NCBI GenBank assembly: GCA_964512675.1
Contig: CAZEJR010000020.1
Span: forward strand, 1 to 45,372
Source: A07HB70 sp964512675
GTDB lineage: Archaea; Halobacteriota; Halobacteria; Halobacteriales; Haloferacaceae
DNA length: 45,372 nucleotides
Direction of reading: 5' to 3'
In this document: positions 17,406 to 25,141 of the stretch, piece by piece
Layout: each line of letters begins with the position of its first letter
Numbering within the stretch: the first letter of the stretch is position 1
Notes under the pieces: model-generated
What the model was told of the DNA's origin: nothing
Databases searched by the model: none
What the model saw: the letters and a program-made list of their open reading frames with translations, nothing else
Program-made: the position numbers and the translations under genes

Positions 17406-17965
17406 CGGACCGAGAGCACGACGGCTACGAGCGCGGCGACGACGACGACGCCCGCACCGACGGTCACGAACTCGTCGTCGACGTAGACCGCCGCCGCGGC
17501 GGCGAGGAGGACAGCGCCGCCCGCGACGGCGAGCAGCTGGACCGGGAGGTTACTCTCCTCGTCGGGGGCGCTCTCCACGGCGGCGCGCCCGGCACCGCCC
17601 TGTGGCTCGGCGAGGTCTTCGCCGACGGGAACCTCGTTCGCCCCCTCGAACGGCTCGACGGCGACGTCGACGCGCGTCTCCTTGCCGCCGTAGCCGGTCG
17701 CGAGCACCAGCTCACCCGCGACGGACTCGCCGACCGGGTCGACGTCGATCCGGACGGTCGCCGCGGCGTCGGCCTCGACGTACGGGTTTGACTCGGCGAC
17801 GCGGGCCACCTCGGCCAGGCCGCCGGCGACGTTGACGTGGACGTGGACCCCGTCGCCGTGGTTGCGCAGGTCGACGTCGAACGGACCGTCGGTCTGGTAC
17901 CGTTCGACGACCCGGATCTCGTGGCGCCGGTCGCGGTTCAGTTCGACGGGGAGCGGCGACGGCAC
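17402..17965 (-). CDS. Membrane-anchored haloarchaeal protein, unknown function
   Basis: A 187-residue protein with an N-terminal domain of beta-strands (LPVELNRDRRHEIRVVERY, VDLRNHGDGVHVHVNVAGG, TVRIDVDPVGESVAGELVL) that resembles an immunoglobulin-like or CARDB-like sandwich, an acidic linker, and two C-terminal transmembrane helices in tandem. There is no signal peptide, so the globular domain may face the cytoplasm. Start GTG 17965 has CGCTTTTGACC on the minus strand near 17986-17996 as a likely TATA region. Function unknown. Confidence 0.72.
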   Translation of the reverse strand: MPSPLPVELNRDRRHEIRVVERYQTDGPFDVDLRNHGDGVHVHVNVAGGLAEVARVAESNPYVEADAAATVRIDVDPVGESVAGELVLATGYGGKETRVDVAVEPFEGANEVPVGEDLAEPQGGAGRAAVESAPDEESNLPVQLLAVAGGAVLLAAAAAVYVDDEFVTVGAGVVVVAALVAVVLSVR

Positions 17966-18003
17966 GACAGCAGGTGTCGCGGACAGGTCAAAAGCGCAGG
18001 GGG

Positions 18004-18189
18004 TCAGTCGTCCCGCATGTCGGGCGGCAGGAGATTCGGGATGCCGTCCTCGATAGGGTACACCTCACCCGTCTCGGTGCCGACCAGCCGTCCCTCGACT
18101 ATCTCGTCGCCGTCTCGCTCGTCGACCTCGACGTCGAGTTTGGCCTTGTCGAGCGGGTCCCGCAGGATGTCGAGTAGGGACTCGTCCAT
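18004..18189 (-). CDS. trm112: Trm112-like methyltransferase activator, zinc cysteines absent
   Basis: A 61-residue protein with the Trm112 ending VYPIEDGIPNLLPPDMRDD and the opening LLDILRDPLDKAKLDVEV. Trm112 is a small scaffold that stabilises several tRNA, rRNA and protein methyltransferases by zippering a beta strand with them. Many family members hold zinc with four cysteines; here all positions are replaced (LRDPLDK where LxCPxCK is common, and VGTETGEVY where CxxCGxxY is common), so this protein contains no cysteine at all. The hydrophobic interface residues are kept, so it is probably functional without zinc. CGCTTTTACTC on the minus strand at about 18207-18217 fits a TATA box for the ATG at 18189. 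Confidence 0.85.
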   Translation of the reverse strand: MDESLLDILRDPLDKAKLDVEVDERDGDEIVEGRLVGTETGEVYPIEDGIPNLLPPDMRDD

Positions 18190-18231
18190 ATACCTTCGTG
18201 GGTCTGGCGCGAGTAAAAGCGGTGCGGTCGC

Positions 18232-19578
18232 CTACCCGTCCCAGGGGTCGACCAGTTCGACGGTCGCCTCGCGGTCCGGGCCGACACCGACGGCGTAGAC
18301 GGGCGCGTCGACGGCGTCGCGAACGATCTTGAGGTAGTCTCGCGCCGCCGCCGGCAGGTCGTCGTGCGCCTCGGCGGCACTCCAGTCGACGTCCGGCCAC
18401 GGCTCGACGTCGCGGTAGACCGGGTCACAGGCCGCCCACCGCTCCGCCGTCGCGGGCGGGGTCTCGACCCGTTCGCCGTCGACGTCGTACGCCGTCGCGA
18501 CCCTGAGGTCGTCGAGACCGGCCAGCACGTCGAGGTGGTTGACGGCGACGCCGGTGAACCCGCTCGCGCGGGCGGCGTGGCGGAGCATCGGCAGGTCGAG
18601 CCAGCCGATACGCCGCGGACGACCCGTGACGGTGCCGAACTCGCCGCCGCGCTCGCGGATCTGTTCGGCGAGTGACCCCTCGACCTCCGTCGGCATCGGG
18701 CCGGTCCCGACCTTCGAGAGGTACGCCTTCACGATGCCGACGATCTCGCCGCAGCCGGCGACACCCGGCCCGAGGCCGGTGCCGACAGCCGCGCCGCCAG
18801 CCGTCGGATTCGACGAGGTGACGTACGGGTAGCCGCCGTGGTCGACGTCGAGGCTGGTGCCCTGCGCGCCCTCGAACAGCACCCGGTCGCCCGCCGTCCG
18901 CCGCCCGGCGAGGTAGTCGCCGCAGTCGACGGTCATCGACTCCTCACGGAGCCGCCGGCCGTACCCGGCGAACTCGTCGTGGAGCCACTCGACGTCGAAC
19001 GCGTCTGCGGCGTCGACCGGCAGGTCCGGCGCCGTTGCGGTCTCGAGATCCATCCCGTACACCGACTCGGCGAGGCGACGGGTGCGCGGGACGACGTACT
19101 CGAGTCGGTCGCGGAGCACCGACGGGTCGAGGAGGTCGCCGACACGCACGCCACGCCGGCCGGCCTTGTCCTCGTACGTCGGGCCGATACCCCGTCCCGT
19201 GGTGCCGGCCTCCAGTCCCTCGTCTTCCTTCTCGCCCTCCTCGGCGCCGTCGAGCACCCGGTGGTACGGCAGGATGACGTGCGCCCGACGGGCGACGCGC
19301 ACGTCCGGCTCGAGGCCGCGCTCGCGGAGGGTGTCGACCTCCGAGAACAGGGTTCGCGGGTTGACGACGCAGCCGTTGCCGAGGACACCCGTCGTCCCGC
19401 GGACGGCACCGCTCGGGACGAGCGAGAGCTTGTACTCCTCGTCGCCGGAGACCACGGTGTGGCCGGCGTTGTCCCCGCCCTGGAACCGGACGACGACGTC
19501 GGCTGGCCCGCCCCAGCGGTCGACGAGCGCACCCTTGCCCTCGTCGCCGAGCTGTGCACCGACGATGGTGACGGTCAT
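18232..19578 (-). CDS. purA: Adenylosuccinate synthase
   Basis: A 448-residue enzyme that makes adenylosuccinate from IMP, aspartate and GTP, the first committed step to AMP. The GTP-binding signature GDEGKG is at residues 11-16 with catalytic D12, and the second catalytic residue H40 is in GGDNAGHTV. The IMP-binding region TTGRGIGPTYEDKAGRRG and the later NHLDVLAGLDDLRVATAY are intact, as is the guanine-recognition stretch near the C-terminus. The length is normal. It is 42 bases downstream of the trm112 start on the same strand, and the two may share a transcript only if purA reads into trm112. Confidence 0.97.
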   Translation of the reverse strand: MTVTIVGAQLGDEGKGALVDRWGGPADVVVRFQGGDNAGHTVVSGDEEYKLSLVPSGAVRGTTGVLGNGCVVNPRTLFSEVDTLRERGLEPDVRVARRAHVILPYHRVLDGAEEGEKEDEGLEAGTTGRGIGPTYEDKAGRRGVRVGDLLDPSVLRDRLEYVVPRTRRLAESVYGMDLETATAPDLPVDAADAFDVEWLHDEFAGYGRRLREESMTVDCGDYLAGRRTAGDRVLFEGAQGTSLDVDHGGYPYVTSSNPTAGGAAVGTGLGPGVAGCGEIVGIVKAYLSKVGTGPMPTEVEGSLAEQIRERGGEFGTVTGRPRRIGWLDLPMLRHAARASGFTGVAVNHLDVLAGLDDLRVATAYDVDGERVETPPATAERWAACDPVYRDVEPWPDVDWSAAEAHDDLPAAARDYLKIVRDAVDAPVYAVGVGPDREATVELVDPWDG

Positions 19579-19670
19579 CGACCCGCTCTTTTCCGGGCCG
19601 GCTGATACCGATTACGGTCCCCCGAGACCACAGCCGGTTCCACACGCGGGTCTCTCCGCGGCACCGACGA

Positions 19671-19680
19671 TAGATTTAAG
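19671..19680 (+). promoter_or_regulatory. TATA box of the winged-helix gene at 19708
   Basis: TAGATTTAAG ends 28 bases before the ATG at 19708. TTTAAG-type boxes are common in haloarchaea, and the spacing implies a transcript with a very short or absent leader. Confidence 0.6.
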
Positions 19681-19707
19681 CCCCGAACTGACGAGTTAGC
19701 ACGTACC

Positions 19708-20019
19708 ATGATAGACCGGCTTGAGAAGGAGGTCGACATGCTGGAGCGCCACCTTCTCGTCCTGAAGATGGTCATCAACAACGAGCCGATCGGTATCGTC
19801 AAGATGTCCAACGAGACCGGCTACCCCCACCACAAGGTGCGCTACTCGCTGCGTGTGCTGGAGGAGGAGTCGCTCATCGAGCCGTCGAGCCAGGGTGCGA
19901 TCACCACCGAGACGACCGCACAGTTCGTCGGAGACTTAGACGAGAAGATAGCGGAGATAGTCGGAAAGCTCCAAGAGATGAAAGTCGGCGACGAGACCGA
20001 GCTCGAGGCCGAGCTATAG
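19708..20019 (+). CDS. Winged-helix transcriptional regulator, haloarchaeal
   Basis: A 103-residue protein. An N-terminal helix (MIDRLEKEVDMLERHLLVLKMV) leads into a winged helix with recognition region GIVKMSNETGYPHHKVRYSLRVLEEESLI, followed by a C-terminal coiled-coil-like helix (DLDEKIAEIVGKLQEMKV) that could serve for dimerisation. Codon use is less GC-extreme than its neighbours, which is typical of a strongly conserved, well-expressed haloarchaeal gene. The protein is well conserved in look within the class, with unknown targets. It overlaps the convergent gene by six bases. Confidence 0.88.
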   Translation: MIDRLEKEVDMLERHLLVLKMVINNEPIGIVKMSNETGYPHHKVRYSLRVLEEESLIEPSSQGAITTETTAQFVGDLDEKIAEIVGKLQEMKVGDETELEAEL

Positions 20020-21891
20020 CTCCGGCACACCGAGGTAGAAGTCGTCGTCGCGCGCCTCTACCAGACACAGGTGGAAGCCGTGGCTCCGATCTAGCCTGAC
20101 GTAGCTCTCTTTCGCCCCGCGACCGAACAGCCCGCTGCCGGACGTCTCCGCTTCCGCGAGTTCTAGCGCGTCTGGCGCGTAGTAGCTCGTCGTGACGAAG
20201 AGTGCGGCGCCGAGCGACTCGTGTGCTGCCGCGGCGGGCCTGGCGCGTTCGACCAGGTCCGACAGCATCGCCTCCGTTGCCGGCTCGCGGCTGTCGAACA
20301 CGCCCGCGACGGCCAGCGGCGCGCCCTTCCGACTCCGGAGCACCACGTCGAAGCTCACCTCGCCGTCGCCCTCGACGGCGACCGCGCCGTCGATCTCGGC
20401 GCGGTCGAACGACGGGACCGCCTCGTAGAGTCGTCCGAGCGGCTGCTTGGCGTCCGCGTCCCGGAGTTCGTACGGGAGCGCACGGACCAGCCACTCGACG
20501 AAGCGGTACGTCACCGACGACCGCAGGAACCTGTCGAACGGCTGTCCGTCGACGGCGGCACCCGCGCGCTCGAAGCTCGTGTGAACCTCCAGCGAGAGGT
20601 TCTCGTCGACGGCCTCACGCCCGGCCCCCTCGTCGAGCGCCCGCTCCAGCGTCGGGTCAGCTCTCGACCCGTAGCGCACGAACAGGTTCGTGCCGGAGAG
20701 TGCGGTCGAAGGGGTCAGGCCCGTCCCGTCCGTCTCGCGCAGGTCGTCGCGTTCGGCCCGGAGTCGTTCGACCGTCTCGCGCAGGTCGTCGCGTTCGGCC
20801 CGGAGTCGTTCGACCGTCTCGCGCAGGTCGTCGTGGTCGTCGGCTGCGTCGCCGGCGGACGTAGACGTCTCCGTGCCGTCGGCTGTCGACCTGTCGACAT
20901 CTGTCTCGCCGCTGTCGTCGACGGCAGCGGGCGACGCTCCGGACGGGTCACCGCCGGCGGTGGCCTCTCTGCCTCGGCTGTTCACCCGCTCGTCGGAACG
21001 ACCGTCCGTGCCGTCGCTACGCGCTCCGTCCGCCGACCCCGCCTCCCGGTCCGGTGTCGCCTGCTCGTCGGCAGCCGTCTCTGTCACTGCTCCGTCCGCC
21101 CCGGCGGCTGTCGGGTCCCCGCGACGCCTCTGTTGCCCTGTGGTCCCGCCGCTCGTCGTCTCGCCGCTCGTCGTCTCGCCGCCCGTCGTCTCGCCGCCGC
21201 TCGTCGTCTCGCCGCCGCTCGTCGTCTCGTCCCGCTCGGCGGGAACGGCCACACCGCCGGCGTCGGGCTCGTCGTCGGGCCCGGACGGGTCGTCCGGCAC
21301 CGCCGTCCCCGGTCCGCCGACGGCTCCGTCGCCGGTAGCCGGGTCCGGGCTGGCCCCCGGGACGTCCACCACCGAGACGTCGACGTCGTAGACGTCGTAG
21401 ATCCCAACCTCGTCGTCGGCGCGTTCGAACGCCTCGTCGCCGGTCTCCAGCCGTCGGCTCCCGCCGATGAACGCGACTGGCAGCCGGTCGCCGCCGTAGT
21501 AGACGACGTAGTAGTCACCCGAGAGGACGTTCTCGGACAGTTCGACGTAGCCGGTGAACCCGGCGCCCCGGAGCGTCGCGTCCACCTCCGAGAGCGGCGT
21601 CTCCTCGGTGTAGTACTGCGCCCGTGGTCCGTCCGACCGCTCGCGCATGGCGAGGAGGAGCGGGAGCGCCGGGTCCGGGGCTCTGTGTGCGGTCAGGTCG
21701 ACGTCCGCGAACGACTCTATCGACCCGCCGACGACGCCGACGACCCGACCGTTGGTCAGCATCGCCCACGCCGTCCCGTCCGTGACACCCCCGGAGAAGC
21801 CGTCGGCTGCGAGCGTTCGCAGCCCCTCGTGGCCCCGCCCGGTCGGCACGACGTCCCACTCGGCCGCGGCGGTGACGCTGTCGGCCTCCAT
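20014..21891 (-). CDS. Large haloarchaeal protein with coiled-coil linker (DUF7527-like)
   Basis: A 625-residue soluble protein with a globular N-terminal domain of about 190 residues (WDVVPTGRGHEGLRTLAADG, then a beta-rich region with YYTEETPLSEVDATLRGAGF), a 200-residue low-complexity Ser/Thr/Gly/Asp linker containing repeated ETTSGG, a coiled coil of repeated DDLRETVERLRAER, and a C-terminal domain (residues about 440-625) with LRSRKGAPLAVAGVFDSREP that resembles a nuclease-like fold. Both end domains look conserved while the middle is free to vary. Function is unknown. The ATG at 21891 gives the natural start. The DUF number is from memory. Confidence 0.8.
   Translation of the reverse strand: MEADSVTAAAEWDVVPTGRGHEGLRTLAADGFSGGVTDGTAWAMLTNGRVVGVVGGSIESFADVDLTAHRAPDPALPLLLAMRERSDGPRAQYYTEETPLSEVDATLRGAGFTGYVELSENVLSGDYYVVYYGGDRLPVAFIGGSRRLETGDEAFERADDEVGIYDVYDVDVSVVDVPGASPDPATGDGAVGGPGTAVPDDPSGPDDEPDAGGVAVPAERDETTSGGETTSGGETTGGETTSGETTSGGTTGQQRRRGDPTAAGADGAVTETAADEQATPDREAGSADGARSDGTDGRSDERVNSRGREATAGGDPSGASPAAVDDSGETDVDRSTADGTETSTSAGDAADDHDDLRETVERLRAERDDLRETVERLRAERDDLRETDGTGLTPSTALSGTNLFVRYGSRADPTLERALDEGAGREAVDENLSLEVHTSFERAGAAVDGQPFDRFLRSSVTYRFVEWLVRALPYELRDADAKQPLGRLYEAVPSFDRAEIDGAVAVEGDGEVSFDVVLRSRKGAPLAVAGVFDSREPATEAMLSDLVERARPAAAAHESLGAALFVTTSYYAPDALELAEAETSGSGLFGRGAKESYVRLDRSHGFHLCLVEARDDDFYLGVPEL
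20732..20833. repeat. 42-base tandem repeat (2.4 copies) coding for a coiled coil
   Basis: A 42-base unit occurs at 20732-20773 and again, identically, at 20774-20815; a third partial copy (18 bases) follows at 20816-20833. It encodes on the minus strand two heptads, DDLRETVERLRAER, per unit. The exact identity at DNA level points to recent copy-number change. Confidence 0.9.
21148..21230. repeat. Short tandem repeats coding for ETTSGG/ETTSG/ETTGG
   Basis: Units of 15-18 bases encode variants of Glu-Thr-Thr-Ser-Gly on the minus strand, five in a row. The copies differ by single Ser or Gly codons. They form part of the disordered linker of the DUF7527-like protein. Confidence 0.85.
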
Positions 21892-21990
21892 CAGTCCTCC
21901 GTTCCGCGGAGCGACGCAAATGCCTTCCGGCTGTGACGGTCGCTCGCCCGTCCCCGCGCCGCTTTTGTCCCGCTCGTGCCTACAACCGGC

Positions 21991-22722
21991 GTGACGGCCA
22001 CCACGGGACGTCCTCCTGCCGAACTCGCCCGGTCGTACCTCGACGCGGCGCGACACGACGACGCGCCCGGTGCGTCCGAGGCCGCCCTCGCGGCCCTCGA
22101 GGGGAGCCGTCTCGCGGCTCTCGACGACGACGCCCGGACGGCGTTCTGGACGAACGTCTACAACGCCGCGGTCGCCGTGCGCCTCCACGAGAACCCGTCG
22201 CGCCTCGACGGCCTCGCTCGCCTGCGGTTCTTCCGCTCGCCCGTCGTCACCGTCGCCGGCCACGACCTGAGCCCGAACGACATCGAACACGGGATCCTCC
22301 GCGGGTCGGCGCTCGCCGTCGGCCTCGGCTACCTCTCCCGACCGTTCCCGGACGCGTTCGAGCGGCGCCACCGGGTCCGGGAGCCCGACCCCCGCGTCCA
22401 CTTCGCGCTGCACTGTGGCGCGGCCTCGTGTCCCGCGGTCGCGGCCTACGACGCGGACGGGGTAGACGACCAACTCGCTCTCGCGACGCGCGTCTACCTC
22501 GACGAGACCGTCCGGTACGACCGGCGGAGCGACACGGTGACTGTCCCCCGGCTCTTCCTGTGGTACCGCGGCGACTTCGGCGGCCTCGCCGGTATCTGGG
22601 CGCTCCTAGGCGAGTACGACGCGCTCCCCCCGGGCGCCTCTGCCGGGTCGCGGCTCCGGTACGACGACTACGACTGGTCGCCGGACCTCGAGCCGTTTCG
22701 CGACACGGACCGGACGGCGTAG
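21991..22722 (+). CDS. DUF547 domain protein
   Basis: A 243-residue protein. It shows the DUF547 pattern: RTAFWTNVYNAAVAVRLHENP, then DLSPNDIEHGILRG, then PDPRVHFALHCGAASCPAVAAYD with a conserved Cys-His region, and VTVPRLFLWYRGDFGG. DUF547 proteins are widespread and have a papain-like/transglutaminase-related look, but their activity is not established. There is no signal peptide. A GTG at 21976 would add five residues; GTG 21991 is preferred because GCTTTTGTC at 21961-21969 then sits at TATA distance. Confidence 0.85.
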   Translation: MTATTGRPPAELARSYLDAARHDDAPGASEAALAALEGSRLAALDDDARTAFWTNVYNAAVAVRLHENPSRLDGLARLRFFRSPVVTVAGHDLSPNDIEHGILRGSALAVGLGYLSRPFPDAFERRHRVREPDPRVHFALHCGAASCPAVAAYDADGVDDQLALATRVYLDETVRYDRRSDTVTVPRLFLWYRGDFGGLAGIWALLGEYDALPPGASAGSRLRYDDYDWSPDLEPFRDTDRTA

Positions 22723-22752
22723 CTTTTTCTCCCGTCCGCCCGCGGCCACTGT

Positions 22753-23676
22753 GTGGCCGGTCACCCCCACGCCCCAGCCGAGTTCTCGAAGGTCCGCTAC
22801 CTCCGCGCGAAGGAGTCCGTCGACGACCGCGCGCTCTATCGCCCGGCGCTCGACCGGGTCGAGGCGGCAGCGACGCGGGACGACCGCACCCGACTCCGGG
22901 TGTTCGAGGCCGGTCCCGGCGTCGGCTCGACGCTCCGTCGGCTCCTCGCGTGGGACCTGCCGGCAGAGACGACCTACCGGGCTGTCGACGCGGACGAGAC
23001 GGTGCTCGACGCGGCGCGCGACCGGCTGCCGGCGCTCGCCGACGAGGCCGGTTACGAGGTGGTCGACGACGACCCGCCGCGTCTCTCCGACGGCGAGCGG
23101 TCCGTCGTCGTGCGGTTCGAGGCGGGCGACGCGATTGCCCGTGCGCCCGACGCGACCGCCGACGTCGTCGTCGCGGCGGCGTTTCTCGACCTGTTCGACC
23201 CGGACGAGGCGCTCCCGTCGCTCCTCTCTGCCCTCGCGCCCGACGGACTCGCGTACTTTCCGGTGACGTTCGACGGCGAGACGGCGTTCCTGCCGCCTGC
23301 CGAGGCCGACTCGCCGGTACTCGACGCGTACCACGCGACGATGGACGCGCCGGCACGCTCGGGCGGGAGCCGGTCCGGGCAGGCGCTCCTGACCGCGGTC
23401 GCGCGCGGCGACGCCCGCCTCGTCGCCGCCGGCGGCTCCGACTGGGTGGTCGCGCCGCCGTACCCCGGCGACGAGGCGTACTTCTGTCACCACCTCGTTC
23501 ACCTCGTCGAGCGGGCGGTGACCCGCGTCGAGAGCCCGGACGAACCCGCGGCGGCGCGGGTGTCGGACGACGTCGCCGCCGCGTGGGCCGCCGACCGCCA
23601 CGCCGCCGTCGCCCGCGGCGACCTGACGCTGCTCACCCACCAGATCGACGCGCTCGTCGCCTCACCGGACGCGTAG
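22753..23676 (+). CDS. SAM-dependent methyltransferase-like protein
   Basis: A 307-residue class I methyltransferase-like protein. The glycine loop is VFEAGPGVGSTL (about residues 49-60), the acidic ribose-binding residue is in YRAVDADE, and the post-III region DVVVAAAFLDLFDP follows. The C-terminal 100 residues (LVEHLVHLVERAV-like, DDVAAAWAADRHAAVARGDL) form a helical cap. The substrate is not evident. The N-terminus (FSKVRYLRAKESVDDRALYRPAL) looks conserved. GTG 22753 is preceded by CTTTTTCT at about 22724-22731 as a TATA-like box. The last 15 bases overlap the convergent phosphatidyltransferase gene. Confidence 0.8.
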   Translation: MAGHPHAPAEFSKVRYLRAKESVDDRALYRPALDRVEAAATRDDRTRLRVFEAGPGVGSTLRRLLAWDLPAETTYRAVDADETVLDAARDRLPALADEAGYEVVDDDPPRLSDGERSVVVRFEAGDAIARAPDATADVVVAAAFLDLFDPDEALPSLLSALAPDGLAYFPVTFDGETAFLPPAEADSPVLDAYHATMDAPARSGGSRSGQALLTAVARGDARLVAAGGSDWVVAPPYPGDEAYFCHHLVHLVERAVTRVESPDEPAAARVSDDVAAAWAADRHAAVARGDLTLLTHQIDALVASPDA

Positions 23677-24738
23677 CCGCCAGTCCCGGACGAACCCGAG
23701 GCAGTAGACACCCCCCGCTGCGACGACGACGACCCCCGCGACACCCGCCGTCACCGGCGGCGCGAGGGCGACGACGACCGCGAGCATCTGGAGCACCGCG
23801 AGCAGCCGCCGCGAGCCCCGTGTCGGGAGCAGCCGGAGCGACCCTCCCCGACGTCGGCGGCGCCACACGGCTGCGAGGTACGCGTACTTCACGGCGCCGA
23901 GCAACACGAGCGGAGCCGCGAGGGCACCGGCGGCGGCGGCGACGGCCAGCCCGGCGAACAGCCCGAGGCCGTCTACCGCGTCGTCGAGCCGCGCCCCCAG
24001 CGTCGTCACCTGGCCGACCCGCCGTGCCAACACCCCGTCGACGGTGTCGAGGGCCACCGCCGTCCCGTACAGCGCGGCTGGGACCGGCGCGAGCGCGCCG
24101 TCCCACGGGACGACGGCGAACCCCGCGAGCCACGCGATCAGCACGCCACGTGCGAGCGTGGCCGCGTTCGCCGCGCCGAGCCGCCCGCGGAGCGTCCCCC
24201 CGACCGTCCGGTTCGCGTCGAGGTTCCGCCCGAGGACGACGAACTCCGCGACCAGCACCCCCAGCGCGGCGAGCGTCCACCGCGTCGCGCCCGTCCAGCG
24301 TGTCGCAGCGAGCGCGCCGCCGACGCCCGTGGTGCCGACAGCCGCCGCGACGGCGAGCAGCGCCGCTCGACGGCGGAGCAGAGTTCGTGCCGACGACGGC
24401 GTCAGCCGCCGGCGCTCGTGAACCGTGACGACGGCGAGGAGCCCGAGGTACGCGGTGAGTCCGGCCGCGAGCGCCGTCAGGGCCCGTGTCCCGACCGTCA
24501 GCGTCCCGACCGCGCCGCCGCCGAGCGCGAGCGTCGCCGCGCCCGCTTGCACCGCGCGGCGCTCCCAGACCCGCCGGACGAGCGCGCGCCGCCACGACAG
24601 TGCCGCCTCGCCGAGGAGCGCGCCGCCGACGCCGACGGCGGCGGCCAGCGGGTCGGCCGGCGCGCCGAACGTCGTGCCGACCGCGAGGACGGGGAGGAGT
24701 ACCGACAGCGCCAGGGCGGCGTCGCGGCGTCTGCTCAC
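23662..24738 (-). CDS. CDP-alcohol phosphatidyltransferase family membrane protein
   Basis: A 358-residue polytopic membrane enzyme that transfers a phosphatidyl or archaetidyl group from a CDP-lipid to an alcohol. The full family signature D-x2-DG-x2-AR-x8-G-x3-D-x3-D is present in LDTVDGVLARRVGQVTTLG followed by ARLDDAVD. It is longer than usual because about 150 residues of extra hydrophobic helices precede the catalytic domain. The acceptor alcohol is unknown. The GTG at 24738 starts directly before the first helix; a GTG at 24831 would add 31 polar residues and is a possible alternative. The adjoining convergent methyltransferase may be functionally linked, but only proximity suggests that. 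Confidence 0.82.
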   Translation of the reverse strand: MSRRRDAALALSVLLPVLAVGTTFGAPADPLAAAVGVGGALLGEAALSWRRALVRRVWERRAVQAGAATLALGGGAVGTLTVGTRALTALAAGLTAYLGLLAVVTVHERRRLTPSSARTLLRRRAALLAVAAAVGTTGVGGALAATRWTGATRWTLAALGVLVAEFVVLGRNLDANRTVGGTLRGRLGAANAATLARGVLIAWLAGFAVVPWDGALAPVPAALYGTAVALDTVDGVLARRVGQVTTLGARLDDAVDGLGLFAGLAVAAAAGALAAPLVLLGAVKYAYLAAVWRRRRRGGSLRLLPTRGSRRLLAVLQMLAVVVALAPPVTAGVAGVVVVAAGGVYCLGFVRDWRLRVR

Positions 24739-24846
24739 GGGAGCCGTTCGGTCCGGCGGGGCTTCGGCCTCACGGTCGTGGCCGACGACCCGCCGCCACG
24801 CCGGCGCGTCCGGCCACACGCGGCCCGGCACGGGGGTGTCTGCACG

Positions 24847-25110
24847 TTACGTCTTGTGTGTAAACAGTAGCGGTCGCCCGTCGACGACGGCCACGCAGAT
24901 GTCGAGCGGTTCGTTCTGGACCAGCTCCGTCGCCGCGGACTTACACACGACGAGGTCGTCGAACGGACCCTCACAGACGGGACACGCCACGGAGACGGTG
25001 TTCTGGTAGCTCTTGATCTTCTCGTTTTCCTCGCGCGGAGTGAGCGAGGACACCAGTCGTTCGAGGTCGAGATCGAGCCCTCCCTCGATCGCTTCGAGTT
25101 CCCGAACCAT
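24847..25110 (-). CDS. Small CxxC protein resembling the haloarchaeal flagella-cluster family (DUF7385-like)
   Basis: An 87-residue protein with ACPVCEGPFDDLVVCKSA near residues 42-59 and the ending DGRPLLFTHKT. This C-P-x-C-x2-PF then LLFTH pattern matches small haloarchaeal proteins annotated as flagella cluster proteins; this copy is not near any archaellum gene, so the name should not be taken as function. Two cysteines of a zinc knuckle are present and a third occurs later. A clear TATA box (TATAAAG on the minus strand, 25135-25141) precedes the ATG by 25-31 bases and lies against the stop codon of the upstream cytochrome oxidase gene. Confidence 0.75.
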   Translation of the reverse strand: MVRELEAIEGGLDLDLERLVSSLTPREENEKIKSYQNTVSVACPVCEGPFDDLVVCKSAATELVQNEPLDICVAVVDGRPLLFTHKT

Positions 25111-25134
25111 GCTACGACGGAGGGGCGCGGCGTA

Positions 25135-25141
25135 CTTTATA
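25135..25141 (-). promoter_or_regulatory. TATA box for the CxxC gene, next to the coxIII stop
   Basis: TATAAAG on the minus strand lies 25-31 bases before the ATG at 25110 and immediately after the TAG of the oxidase subunit III gene (25142-25144). The CxxC gene can therefore be transcribed on its own. Confidence 0.65.

Noticed and set aside
20014..22473. An 819-residue version of the DUF7527-like protein
   Set aside because: The extra N-terminal 194 residues are antisense to the DUF547 gene and have no protein-like features; ATG 21891 is natural.
24739..24831. GTG 24831 as start of the CDP-alcohol phosphatidyltransferase
   Set aside because: It adds 31 polar residues before a natural membrane-protein start. 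It cannot be excluded, but nothing supports it strongly.
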